Source: Uloborus plumipes | Taxonomy: Eukaryota > Arthropoda > Arachnida > Araneae > Uloboridae | DNA: 64,000 nucleotides | Direction of reading: 5' to 3' | Assembly (NCBI GenBank): GCA_038373865.1 | Contig: JAXGGA010004711.1 | Coordinates: forward strand, 1-64,000 | Shown: positions 46,111 to 56,798 of the stretch, one piece after another | How positions within the stretch are numbered: position 1 is the first letter of the stretch | Layout: every line of letters begins with the position of its first letter | Made by a program: the position numbers and the translations under genes | The notes under the pieces: generated by a model | The model's input: only the letters and a program-made list of their open reading frames with translations | Told to the model about the DNA's origin: nothing | Databases searched by the model: none

Positions 46111-47550
46111 GAATGTTGATCCTGAACTTAAAGTCGGATTTCCTTCAAACTAACTTTGTAAGAAAATGGTTTTGATAAATAATGTTTGTAAAGTACTTTT
46201 CTGAATAATCTTCTGTGAGGACTCCGACTCCGACTCCGCAAACATGGCGGAAATGCAGGCTCAGAAAAAAATGACTGACTGTGCAGACGATTTTTTGTTT
46301 ATTTATTCATTTGTTTTATTTTATTTATTATTGTTACTTTTTTTTTTTTTCTTTTTTTTTTTTGGCAGACGATTTTTTTTCGTAACAAAAATTTTTCATT
46401 CACGAGGCATTTTATTCTTTATTTATATTTAACAGCTGGCAACGGCTTAAAAGTGAAATTCGAGACATTTTATTAACGGACGAGTTTTTTTTTTTCTTTT
46501 TTTTTCTTTGTTTGATAAAATTTGTTTTGATGCTCTTTGTACTTTTATTTATTTATTTATTTTATTTTATTTTATTTTATTTTATTTTGAAAATGATTGA
46601 GGATTTTTTCTTTGGAAGAACTGTAACAGTTACATTCTTTAAAAGGTGCGACAAAACTTTATTTATTCGTTTATTTACTTTTTACGTGTCTATTTCATCT
46701 GATGAGAGGGGTATATTTTGCTTTTAGAAATCAGCATTAAGTGCTAAAAAGGTATGTTTGACATAATTTTCAGTCTCAGATAATCAAGAGAATAATGATC
46801 AGATGCTAGAATGCCGATGTCGATGTACGGGAAAGTAGGCTCGTTTAGTTCTTGTCAGAACTTCTTGTTACATTTCCAACTAGGCTAGCTGGATTTTACA
46901 ATTTGAATTTTATTTACTGGCTAACACTAGTTTCTGTAATTTTCCTTTTATGCGGTTTTTGTCTGTAACTTAGGCATATAAAAGATTACTAAAAATTAAG
47001 AAAAGTGTTTTAGCAATTATTTAACCGATGGAGAAAATAGAGGCAAATTACTCAACTAAGCTATTAGTTCACGAAGCATTGATTTAACGTGAAAGAGTGC
47101 ACACACATATTTATTTCTGTTATTTAAATACAATCTACTTATATTAAAAACTGAGTGTCTATGTCTGCTTCTTTCCTTTGAGCGAGCTGAACTTACAGAA
47201 ACTTTCCTCATCATCTTGAAGGCTCGAAGTGCCCGTGCAACATCTCAATAATTCGAATGATTTTTTGATGAAGGAAGAAAAAAAAAAGGCGCGAAAGCGC
47301 CTCTTAGCAAACCGCCTTGGCGGGGAGTAGTTTGTTGAAATTTTCCTCACTACTTTCAAGGCGCGAAGTGTCCGTGCAACGCCGGGACACGTGCGTAGTA
47401 TGTGTTGAAATCTTACCAACATTAAATTATTATATAAAATAATATAACATCAGAATGAGGAAAAAGTTAGGTAGGTTGGGCATAATGCATCAACATGCCG
47501 CAGGAAGTTAATCTAGCTGCCCTGGCATCTAGTGATTATTTAATAGACGT
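46111..47550. other. No gene seen; low-complexity T-rich DNA and hairpins
   Basis: 46290-46600 is T-rich with an (ATTT)n/(TTTTA)n tract at about 46540-46590. ORFs there are Phe/Leu runs. A direct repeat with hairpins lies at 47190-47395. Confidence 0.65.
47190..47395. repeat. Direct repeat with GC-rich hairpins
   Basis: TTTCCTCATCATCTTGAAGG with CGAAGTGCCCGTGCAAC (47202-47240) is repeated as TTTCCTCACTACTTTCAAGG with CGAAGTGTCCGTGCAAC (47342-47380). Between them lies a perfect hairpin AGGCGC-GAAA-GCGCCT (47287-47302), followed by ACCGCCTTGGCGGGG. The second copy closes with GTGTCC...GGACAC (47368-47390). It shares a 15-mer with 12886-12900. Probably ends of a dispersed repeat. Confidence 0.6.
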
Positions 47551-47554
47551 AAAA

Positions 47555-47760
47555 GAAGTAGTGTGGATACACATCAGATGTTTCATAATAAGTTATTTTT
47601 ACTCTGAACAAATCTACTACCGTTACTATACGTTTCACTCAATTAAAATTGTTTCTCTGCAAGACTAAAATCATAACTGTGTCTGTAATTATAATTATCA
47701 AAAAGTAGCCGGGGTTTTCAGAAACAAGAAAAATTTCTATGCAATTTTCCATCTCAGAAG
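47555..47760 (+). repeat. Local duplication, copy 1
   Basis: ACATCAGATGTTTCATAATAAGT, CCGTTACTATACG, CAATTAAAATTGTTTCTCTGC and GGGGTTTTCAGAAAC match 50128-50300 in order. The copies lie 2.6 kb apart and are separated by a Tc3-like element and a foldback MITE. Confidence 0.8.
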
Positions 47761-47822
47761 TAAGTAAAAGTATCATTTCTTTACACTGGAAAGTACAATT
47801 CTCTATATTAACAAGACTTTTA

Positions 47823-49245
47823 CAGTGCGCCGCAAAAGTTTAAGCACAATGCAAATTTTTGAATAAAAAGAAATCTTTTCAGCAGAATGCTTTCATATTT
47901 ATGCTGTAAGTGGCTACTATGATCCTAATTAAGTGTTTGAAGTTTTGAAAAATGTAACCGCAACGAAAATCAGAAAATACAAAAGATATTTTTTTGGCTG
48001 TCGCAAAAGTTTATGCACAGGTCACATTTTGTGCAAATATCTCTTGAAACGTGATGCGTGAAGAACCAGTGCGGTTCTTTTGAACGAGTTATATAGTGTA
48101 GCAATGGCTTAAAGTGTTATCAAGATGCCGAAGTTACTACAGTTCTCGTCTGAAGAAGTTGTGAAACTCTGGAAGCTGAAAGCAGAAGGTAACTCTGTTA
48201 TGCAAATTTCATTGATTTTAAATCGATCTGAACATGGTATTTATAATGTTCTGAAACGTGTAAATCAATTTAAACCTGCGTTTCGCCCAGGAAGACCGAG
48301 AAAAACTATCTCTCGTGAGGATGGAAGAATTAAAAAACTGGCCTTAACTGAAAATTTGTCACTTAATCAAATAAAAACTAGACTTGTAACAAAATTATCA
48401 CGTGATACCATAAGCAGATGAATAAAATAATCAGGATTTATCAAAAAACAAAAGTTAGCTCACAAACCTTTTCTGAAAAATTGTCACAAACAAGCAAGAC
48501 TGCAGTGGGCAAAGCATCATATGTATTATAGTGACGAATGGATTACTGTTGTGTTCTCTGATGAAAAAAAAATGGAATTTAGACGGTCTAGATGGGTTTT
48601 CATACTACTGCCGTGACTTGAGGAAAGATCCGAAGTGCGTATTCAGTAGGCAACATGGTGGTAGCTCAGTCATGGTATAGGGCGCTTTTTGCTTCAACGG
48701 ACAAACTTCTATTAGCTTTCTAAAGGGTAGACAAAATTCAGATTGGTATCAAGACACTCTAAGAAAGCATTTGTTACCATTTGGTGAAGTCCTAGGGGGG
48801 TCCTGATTGGATTTTTCAGAAAGACAACGTTTCAATACACAATTCCCGTAGTACGAAAGAATGGCTTGCTTCTAAAAATATTAGTGTAATGAACTGGCCA
48901 GCGCTCAGCCCGGGACTAACTCCCGAATCCTTCCATAATCTCGTGCTATCGATGAAAAATCGCATATTCGAACTCATCAGATGCAACGGTAACACCATAG
49001 ATTACTAAAAGACTTTTATGCTTTCTAAAATATATGTATTCCGTTTTTGTGCTTAAACTTTTGCGACAGCAAAATTTTGATTTTATCATGTAATCGTATT
49101 TTAATTTCTATGAATTGTTTCCAAATTAGAAGCATGGATTTGTAAGCTGTTTGTTTAATTACAGTAAAAATTTCAAAGCTTTTTGGTGTATACTTTTCGT
49201 CTTATCAAAAGACTTCGGTTGTGCTTAAACTTTTGCGACGCACTG
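47823..49245 (+). mobile_element. Tc3-like transposon with IR/DR ends
   Basis: A 1423-bp element flanked by TA (47821-47822 and 49246-49247). Its 27-bp outer TIRs, CAGTGCGYCGCAAAAGTTTA then AGCACAA, have one mismatch. Each end has a second internal copy, CTGTCGCAAAAGTTTATGCA at 47998 and its inverse at 49049-49070. These lie 174 and 175 bp from the tips, so the spacing is symmetric. The enclosed transposase gene is heavily mutated. Confidence 0.93.
48125..49008 (+). pseudogene. Tc3-like transposase, decayed, catalytic Glu region lost
   Basis: ATG at 48125 opens a 98-codon frame with an HTH region (SSEEVVKLWKLKAEGNSV, then ISLILNRSEHGIYNVL) and a GRPRKT hook. TGA at 48419 and TAA at 48428 interrupt it. 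Later pieces are TVVFSDEKK (first Asp, near 48560), then a frameshift in an A run, DGLDGFSYYCRDLRKDPK, GGSSVMV followed by TAG where Trp is usual, a frameshift in a G run near 48795, and WIFQKDNVSIHNS (second Asp). After MNWPALSPGLTPE the text jumps to FHNLVLSMKNRIFEL. The block with the catalytic Glu is therefore missing, which fits an internal deletion of about 100 bp. Clearly non-functional. Confidence 0.85.
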
Positions 49246-49369
49246 TATATGTATAAGAAAATGTCGAAAAAGTTATTAATCTCGAAATGTTGCTTCTAAC
49301 GTATGTAAATGAGTACACACAGCCATTTATTAGTGTGTTATTGAAATACAATGATTTTATATATATATA

Positions 49370-50017
49370 CAGGGTGTCCACTCCAATCGTGGACCAATAG
49401 CTAATTTCTAAACCGTTAGAGATACGCATATAGTTTATTTAGGAAAAAATCTCCAAATTATGAAAGGAATTTTGGGTCTATTCAATGTTTTTCAAAAAAT
49501 CAAATTTTGAAAGAGTTACGAAATTTAAATTTTTATACAGCCCCCCAGTCCTATCAATCATATTTAGTAAAACATTCTTGACACTGTAACGTTTAAAACT
49601 AAAAAAAAATCACTCCTCTACCACAAAAATTGACCGAGTTATGACGTTTTGAAAAATCAAGATTTTGCATTATTTCATGACGTCATCGAGAGATCACTTA
49701 AGGGACCGTATGCGAAATCCTTCAAAATCTTGATTTTTCAAAACGTCATAACTCGGTCAATTTTTGTGGTAGAAGAGTGATTTTTTTTTAGTTTTAAACG
49801 TTACAGTGTCAAGAATGTTTTACTAAATATGATTGATAGGACTTGGGGGCTGTATAAAAATTTAAATTTCGTAACTCTTTCAAAATTTGATTTTTTGAAA
49901 AACATTGAATGGACCCAAAATTCCTTTCGTAATTTGGAGATTTTTTCCTAAATAAACTCTATGCTTATCTCTAACGGTTTAGAAATTAGCTATTGGTCCA
50001 CGATTGGAGAGGACACC

Positions 50018-50020
<3 letters not shown>
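49370..50020. mobile_element. Foldback MITE, copy 2 (651 bp), inserted in a (TA)n tract
   Basis: Full-length copy with both arms. Ends CAGGGTGTCCACTCCAATCG at 49370 and its inverse at 50020. It sits inside TA-repeat DNA, so the target duplication cannot be read. The central loop holds TGACGTCA at 49678. Confidence 0.92.

Positions 50021-50103
<83 letters not shown>
50021..50103. repeat. (TA)n microsatellite, about 83 bp
   Basis: Pure TA tract immediately after the foldback element; a shorter (TA) tract lies on its left side. Open frames through it encode Tyr-Ile runs and are not genes. Confidence 0.95.
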
Positions 50104-50109
<6 letters not shown>

Positions 50110-50127
50110 TAGGTGTAACAGGAAGCA

Positions 50128-50300
50128 GTGTGCATCCACATCAGATGTTTTCTAATAAGTGATTTTAACTCCAAACAAATATCCTACCGTTACTCTACCA
50201 TTTCATTCAATTAAAATTGTTTCTCTGCTAGACTGAAATCAGAACTTTGTCTATAAATACAACTATCAAAACGTAACCGTGGTTTTCGGAAACTAGCGAA
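50128..50300 (+). repeat. Local duplication, copy 2
   Basis: Diverged copy of 47555-47760 (see that entry). Confidence 0.8.
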
Positions 50301-52080
50301 ACTCAACGAAAGATTAATAGGAAACGTCTCACTCACAGCTGTCGCCCCATCCCACTTCTCTATAAACACTCGTAACTCATTTTTTGTGTTCTTCCGCAGC
50401 TTTAAATAAGAGAGTCTGCAGCAGCGACACAAAATGAAGACGGAACGAAACTCGACTCGGCAAATTAGAAATAAATTTCCGTTAAAACGCAATAACTGAT
50501 GTTGCTCCCTGCGGCAGATTTGTCACGCACTGCAAATTTTGTTTTGCTGTATATGGTATTGATTACAAGCATTTGTTACTTTTGTCACCGGAGAGAATTT
50601 TTGTCCGTGAAGTTGGGGGATTTTCGGGTATTCTTTTCTTTATTTTTCTGAGTCAAGGATTCGCGGCAGAGCTTGCAGTTGATAAAGTGATTTTAACATC
50701 GCCGATATTGAGTTTGGTGGGGAGTAAATCCAATAACTTCCGAAGTCTGGGAAAAATCGTTCGTTTTCGTTGTTCGAGTAATAAGATAAGTCTACCGAAA
50801 AGTAAATATGCTTCTCTTACGTAAATTTTACACCAATCAATAAATATTATCTCCCAACAAACTAGTATACTGCCATGCTAAGCACGAAACTCTTGTCTGT
50901 AGCTGAGTGCAAAATGAGAAACGTTTTGTTCAACGTAATTTTTTTGCACGGTATCATTCTCTACTTTTTCGCATTTGAGTTTAAAATTGTGGTTGTTACT
51001 TTATTATTATTTTTTTTAAGTTTATCATTTTCTTAGTATGCCCTTCAGCTGTTTGTTAACTTTTTATAATTTTTTTTATTTATTTATTTATTTTAAGTTT
51101 TATTCATATTTGTTTATTTGTTTATTTATGTCTATATTTATTTATTTTTTACATCTTTCGGACGTCCCAATTTGTGCTTTGTTTAAATGACAAAATAATC
51201 TTCATTTATCTTCATTTGGCAGTTGATACACTTTTGCCGTCCTGTATCTGTTTTAAATATTTGTACTGAATATTCCATCTTCATTTTGAGGTTTCGATCT
51301 CAGATTGGTTAATTAGGTTTTCCCTTGTTTTTCATTAAGTATTTGTACTAATTTAATGCTTTATCACAAACGTACACACATTGGCAATTTTGCAAAAGCT
51401 TTTGTGGAGCATTATTCAATTTGTTTCCTTTTAGCTTGGACTTCGTACCATCTTGGTGCTCATAGCGCTATTGATTTATAAAGAGGTTCCTTAAATCCTC
51501 GAAAAACTTGTTTACATTTTTTTTTGAAAGTTTATTTTATTGGTTTGACTTCTCCATTTGATGTTTCTGTTCAAGGTAAAAAATAGTTTATGTCACTGTT
51601 TTATTTAAGGTTAAAAATATTTTATGTCACTGTATGACAAACTTAAACAAAAATCAAACTGAATAATGTAAATATCTTTTTTGTGACCAATCATGGTGTT
51701 TTTTTTTTTTTTTTGTTAAAAAGTAATACTAATACCAATATCCAGACACCAATTGATTTGAGAAATAAATACCTACAGTTGTGCGTATAAATAAAACAAA
51801 ATATAACAACTTTAAAACGTACAAATTTGCAGGCTACTCCCTACACGTATATACACGCATTTCGGGATTTCGAAAAACCGTTTCTAGAAGCAAAAAAAAA
51901 AAAAACATCTTTTGGATTGATGAAAAGACATCTGAAAAAAGTATCCTTTAATCGGATCTCTTTACAACCGAAAGAACAGTTTTTGGCATTGAAAAAAAAG
52001 GGGGGGGGGCTTGAAATTTTAAACCTCATGTATGCAGTTATCTGCAAATTTTGTGCGTTTTAGCGTTGCTATTTTGTTTT
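50301..52080. other. No gene called
   Basis: 50301-50825 is more GC-balanced, with a 93-codon minus ORF and an 83-codon plus ORF. Neither has a recognised domain or clear exon borders. The rest is AT-rich with T and A runs and a G run at about 52002. Confidence 0.5.
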
Positions 52081-52084
52081 TTAG

Positions 52085-52560
52085 CCTACTTTCCCGTTAA
52101 AAATAAAAGAAAGACGAAAAAAGTATTAAAAGTAGCTTAATGCATCGAAAAAATATCGCCAAGTCCAAAAAATATCGCCAAGTTAAAAAAAATATCGCCA
52201 AGTCCAAAAAATATCGCCAAGTTAAAAAAATAAAGAGGTAAAATGAATATCGAAAAATTAAAAATTTGAAAGTAGGGTATTGAGATGGGGAATTTGTGTG
52301 TCGGTCTGTCGGTCGGTCTGTCGGTCGGTCTGTCGGTCGGTCTGTCCCCCCCTAATAACTTTTGAATGAACATTCCGATTTGGACAAACTTTTTTTTGTT
52401 GGAAAGATCTCGGCGAGTACAGCTCATTCCCATATTTGATTTTTTGATTTGAACAATTTTTGGTTCAACTTTGAGCCGTTCAAATAACCGGTCCCGCGAT
52501 ACTAACTTTTTAATGAACAGTCCGATTTGAACAAACTTTTTTTGTGAAAAATGTTTTTTT
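52085..52560. repeat. Second copy of the 45061 repeat, array truncated
   Basis: Same leader (AAAAATAAAAGAAAGACGA, AATATCGCCAAGT units, GGTC/GTCT tract) followed by one full and one partial 147-bp-type unit (TAATAACTTTTGAATGAACA). The array at 45358 has five units. Confidence 0.88.
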
Positions 52561-54134
52561 AAAAATCGACTTCTTATTTTTTCAAACTGACCAGCTGAAA
52601 AAGATAAATACTGCGAAGTTGAAAAAAATAAAACGAAATTGTGTACTTAACTTGATAATAACATGACAAAAAAAAAAAAAAGAAACATAGCTTTCACTTT
52701 TGAAAAACATTTCTAACATAACAGATTTTCTAATTAAGTCAAGCTTTTCAGAAAAAAAAATTATAAAACGATGTTGTGTCAGCTGGCACTGTATAGGTAT
52801 CGAACTAAAAGCTTCAGCATTTAAAGTGCATAAATAAATCACTTAAATTATGCGAATAATTTTTATTCTTCGAGGCTTTTTAGATTTTTATTGACTCACT
52901 TCCAACCCATATCTCTTTCTGCTTTCGATCTTCTGCATTTTAAAGTAAGCAACAATGTCTATTCATTTTTAGCGTTTTTGAATAATAAAGGTGTAGTAGG
53001 AGAAAGAACTTCGCGAAAAAAAGTTTAAAAAGTGAGTTAGAATATACTTTATATGTAGGTAAGAACATAAAATAAAATATGTTTCGTTTTAAACACAAAA
53101 AATAATACTTTATTTAAAAGGAGAAGATTTTTAAATATATATCGTTGCTTTTGTGAGCATATTGTTATTTGATTGGCCCTTAGCGAGAAAATGCGGGTTT
53201 TTATTCCCTTAAATAAATCAGATTTATCTGGTTCTCTTATCGTCGTTCTTTGTCCACAAATCTTCGAGCGACGGTTTGAGACTTTGAAACTGTAAAACGC
53301 ACACTGAACAAAGCGTCTTCATTGTTTCCAATAGTGTTATTTAAAAAAAATGCTTTTTTTTTTATAAATTTAATACGGTAAAACAAGGTTTTCCCAATAG
53401 TTTACATTGTAAAAGAAAAGGAATAGGAGGTAAGACAGTATTGTTTTTTTTTCTCGCTTAAATGCAGTATAAATTTGAAAATCCGAGTTTTTGAAGTTCA
53501 TGGTGCTTTATGAATTGTAAGGTAGATTTTTTTTTATTAGCTAGAAAATTTCATATTAAAATCTAAAAGGGAGAATTTTTGCTATCACAAAAATTTCTTA
53601 ATTAAGTACAACAAAATAATAAAAGAAAACATAGGTGGTGTCAACAGCACTCGTCAAATGCATTTACTTTTTCACAATGTATTTATTGTTTTTTAATGTA
53701 ATTGCGATACATCTTTTCTTGATATTGACTATCCAGATGATTAATTAATGGCCGATATTTTTACTGTAAGCTCAATTTCTGTGCATGGAATACGATAATG
53801 CCTAGTAAAACAAATTTTATGCATACGATTACAAGTTGTCTTTAGTCGGAGGTAAGACAAAACTTCAAGCAAAAAAAAAAAAAAAACAGCTTTTTGCATG
53901 ATCTTGAGGATTCTATTCTGTCGTTTGTTGTTGTTTTTTTTCTTTTTTTGGTTGAGATTCTATTCTACCGTTTGTTGTTGTTTTTATTTCTTCTTTTGGT
54001 TGAAGTCCAAAATAGCCATGAGACAGTTGAAGGTAAAATTCCTATAAAGAATATGAGTATCCTCTTGCTAGTAGCTAAACATGTTTTAGCGCAACATCCC
54101 ATATTTTTACTTTGAGGTCAAACATAATTAAAAC
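52561..54134. other. No gene seen
   Basis: AT-rich, with many homopolymer runs. ORFs at 52582-52842 and 53894-54115 are Phe/Leu/Ile-rich chance frames. Confidence 0.65.
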
Positions 54135-54465
54135 TGTACTCTTTACTGTCCGTCCGGGAGAGCCATGCCAAGCACTCGCGAACCGTTTCACTTTAAAAAG
54201 GGGTCATGGGTTGTGATTGGGAACTTTCCGAAGTTTTCAATTTTAAACTTGCATTTGCTACCCTTTTGACAAATTTAACTAAACTATGTATTTGAAATTA
54301 GCATCGTTCTACTTTGTTTGATACGGCTCAAATTGCTTCTTATTGTTCTTCCCCTTATTGTTATCTTACCTATCACCCCTATTTTGGTAAGATCAGAGAA
54401 GACCTGATGAATGCTTAAATGCGCGGAAGGTTTTACCTAATAAGATCAGACAGTAGATAGTAACG
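54135..54465 (+). repeat. Dispersed repeat, copy 2, without the piggyBac insertion
   Basis: Matches 41865-42740 from ACTGTCCGTCCG to AATGCGCGGAAGGTTTTACC. At the homologous point it reads GTTTCACTTTAAAAAGGGG, a single TTAA where copy 1 has TTAA, element, TTAA. This is a related empty site. Confidence 0.85.
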
Positions 54466-55140
54466 AGCTGTTCAGGATCAGCCATGAGTATATTTTGTTT
54501 TGCAATTCCGATCCAAATAACATTACAACTGTTTAAGAGTGTGATGGCACAATTTTATAACATAGCTGCATTTCTATTTATATCTGTATTATTATTACTA
54601 TATATACAACCTTTTAAATACAGAAAGCACTGCCTAAACAAATCGCCCAACTAAATTGATACAACTCGAATAACTAATATTGCGCATTCAAAGCATGCCA
54701 AAGTCACCTATTCTCGACTGTGGAAATATTCCCCAAAGTCAAGACTGCTGTTCGAAAGTGTCTTCTCCTAAACTGACAGTGCCAGCTAGATCGTCCGATA
54801 ACGATGCGACATCTCTATAAAACGACCGCATTCTGTCGGCAGTGTGTTTTAGTGTCGTCGTACGCTAGATGGAATTCATGAAGGAGGGGACATGAATGTT
54901 TCATAGCTGCCTTCCCCATGCCCCAGTGGTTTCAAATCCCCAGTGACAGCCTGGCTACCGTTGGAGTTTCAGGATTATTGGAATTGTTTCTGCTATTGAA
55001 TAGTTTCTCTTTTTGACGTGAATATAAATAATCTGGGTTTTAAAAACGTTTTATTAAATAATGTGGTATTTAAAATCTTTATTATGAGCTATTGTGTAAT
55101 TTATAAAAAAACTGTGCAATTAAAACAATTGTTTTTATAA
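54466..55140. other. No gene called; TATA-containing patch at 54690-54980
   Basis: A GC-balanced stretch carries TATAAAA at 54816, with GGCAGTGTG about 25 bases downstream. This could be a TATA plus initiator core promoter reading right, but no substantial ORF follows. The flanks are AT-rich. Confidence 0.35.
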
Positions 55141-55144
55141 ATGT

Positions 55145-55345
55145 CATAACAGATTAAATTGGAGAAGATACATGCTTTAATACACAATTTGTACTGATAT
55201 CTTGAAATTTTTTAGCAATTTTCATAACAACATACACTTTGCTAGTATTTTCTACGATGTCCCCTATTTGTTTTCTGTTCTCCTCTGTTTTAGGTTTTAT
55301 CCTTACACCTAACATTTTCCTGAACTCTTCTTGATATATTGCTTG
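55145..55345 (-). other. Lys/Glu-rich minus-strand ORF, possible gene tail
   Basis: A minus-strand frame of about 63 codons contains QEEFRKMLGVRIKPKTEENR and later VVMKIAKKFQDIS, and ends KHVSSPI. AATAAAG follows some 90 bases on. It looks more protein-like than nearby frames. It lacks a good acceptor and a recognised domain, and AT-rich purine strands often give such Lys/Glu runs. Confidence 0.15.
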
Positions 55346-55443
55346 TTTTCAATTAAATATTTTAAGGTCTCGTATATTAATAAGCTAAGTAAACTCTAAT
55401 AGATTTTACACTTCTGCAGTATACATCTTTTTAGATATATATA

Positions 55444-55790
55444 CAGACAGTCCAGTCACATTAATGTGACCACTTGTCAAAAGCCAGAATAACCACCTTT
55501 CTAAGAACGGACTGCTGCTAAACGTGCATGAAGACAGTCAATTATGTTCATGATGGTGTTCACTGGGATGTTGAACCGTACCGCCTCCAATGCCCTGTCC
55601 AGCTGTGCTAAATTACGCGGGTGAGAATCCATGGCCCGAATAACCCATTTCAGATGGTCCCACAGATTCCCGATTGGAGTTAAGTCAGGTGAGTTTGCTG
55701 ATGAGAGGAGAACGGTAAACTCATCCTGCTGCCCTTTGAACCACGCATGTTCCCTGGTAGTTGTACGGCACTTCGTATTTTCCTTCTACA
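55444..55790 (-). mobile_element. Truncated Tc1-like transposon, one end kept
   Basis: TA at 55442 precedes a terminal sequence CAGACAGTCCAGTCAC that runs into the 16-bp palindrome GTCACATTAATGTGAC. The minus-strand transposase tail lies next to it. The other end is missing and the body stops at about 55790 against mariner-like sequence. Confidence 0.75.
55501..55790 (-). pseudogene. Tc1-like transposase C-terminal fragment, catalytic Glu replaced
   Basis: The minus-strand frame ends at TAG 55501-55503. It reads REHAWFKGQQDEFTVLL, SPDLTPIGNLWDHLKW, then NLAQLDRALEAVRFNIPVN and LHARLAAVRS. SPDLxPIE-NLWDH is the third catalytic block of Tc1-like DDE enzymes. Here the Glu codon is GGG (Gly, 55669-55671), so even this part could not support catalysis. 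The N-terminal two thirds are absent. Confidence 0.8.
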
Positions 55791-56045
55791 ATATTCATAT
55801 AGGGGTGGACATGGTTCGCAAGGCTTTTTCAGCGAGTTTTGAGTGTAAAAATGATAATGTGACAGAAGTAGGCATCGCATAGGTCGAAGATATCTCGAGT
55901 TTCCTGAATCATATCTTTATTTGGGAGCTGTTTTTCACTCACAAACCTATTCAACTAGAGACAGTCGGTTTAAGCCAAGTCCGGAGAATAAGGTGAATTC
56001 GGCAGTAGTTCATACTCCAATACCTGGATCTTTTGCCGGCCACAA
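55785..56045 (-). pseudogene. Mariner-like transposase remnant
   Basis: On the minus strand LEYELLPNSPYSPDLA is followed by a stop and TDC, then EKQLPNKDMIQETRDIFDL and DAYF, ending near YMNIVEG. ELLPxxPYSPDLAPxDY is the third catalytic block of mariner (DD34D) enzymes, and the order of the rest fits its C-terminus. At least three stops break it. No TIR was found, so this is a decayed fragment joined to the Tc1-like end. Confidence 0.55.
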
Positions 56046-56148
56046 TTTGACGCATTGACTTGCTAGAGTACGGGACGGGACTTATTGACAAGTGCTGGTT
56101 ATGTAATGAGAGAATTCATATTTAATTCATCCAATAGACAACAATATA

Positions 56149-56798
56149 CAGGGTGTCCACTCCAATCGTGGACCAATAGCTAATTTCTAAACCGTTAGAG
56201 ATAAGTATATAGTTTATTTAGGAAAAAATCTCCAAATTACGAAAGGATATTTGGGTCTATTCAATGTTTTTCAAAAAATCAAATTTTGAAAGAGTTACGA
56301 AATTTAAATTTTTATACAGCCCCCCAGTCCTATCAATCATATTTAGTAAAACATTCTTGACACTGTAACGTTTAAAACTAAAAAAAAATCACTCTTCTAC
56401 GACAAAAATTGACCGAGTTATGACGTTTTGAAAAATCAAGATTTTGCATTGTTTCATGACGTCATCGAGAGATCGCTTTAGGGACCGTATGCGAAATCTT
56501 TCAAAATCTTGATTTTTCAAAACGTCATAACTCGGTCAATTTTTGTCGTAGAAGAGTGATTTTTTTTTAGTTTTAAACGTTACAGTGTCAAGAATGTTTT
56601 ACTAAATATGATTGATAGTACTCGGGGGCTGTATAAAATTTAATTTTCGTAACTCTTTCAAAATTTGATTTTTTGAAAAACATTGAATAGACCCAAAATT
56701 CCTTTCGTAATTTGGAGATTTTTTCCTAAATAAACTATATGCTTATCTCTAACGGTTTAGAAATTAGCTATTGGTCCACGATTGGAGTGGACACCCTG
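56149..56798. mobile_element. Foldback MITE, copy 3 (650 bp)
   Basis: Full-length copy with ends CAGGGTGTCCACTCCAATCG and its inverse; TATA on the left and TAT on the right. The loop holds TGACGTCA at 56457. Differences from copy 2 are scattered substitutions. Confidence 0.92.

Noticed and set aside
46244..46727. Phe/Leu-rich ORFs
   Set aside because: They arise from T-rich low-complexity DNA.
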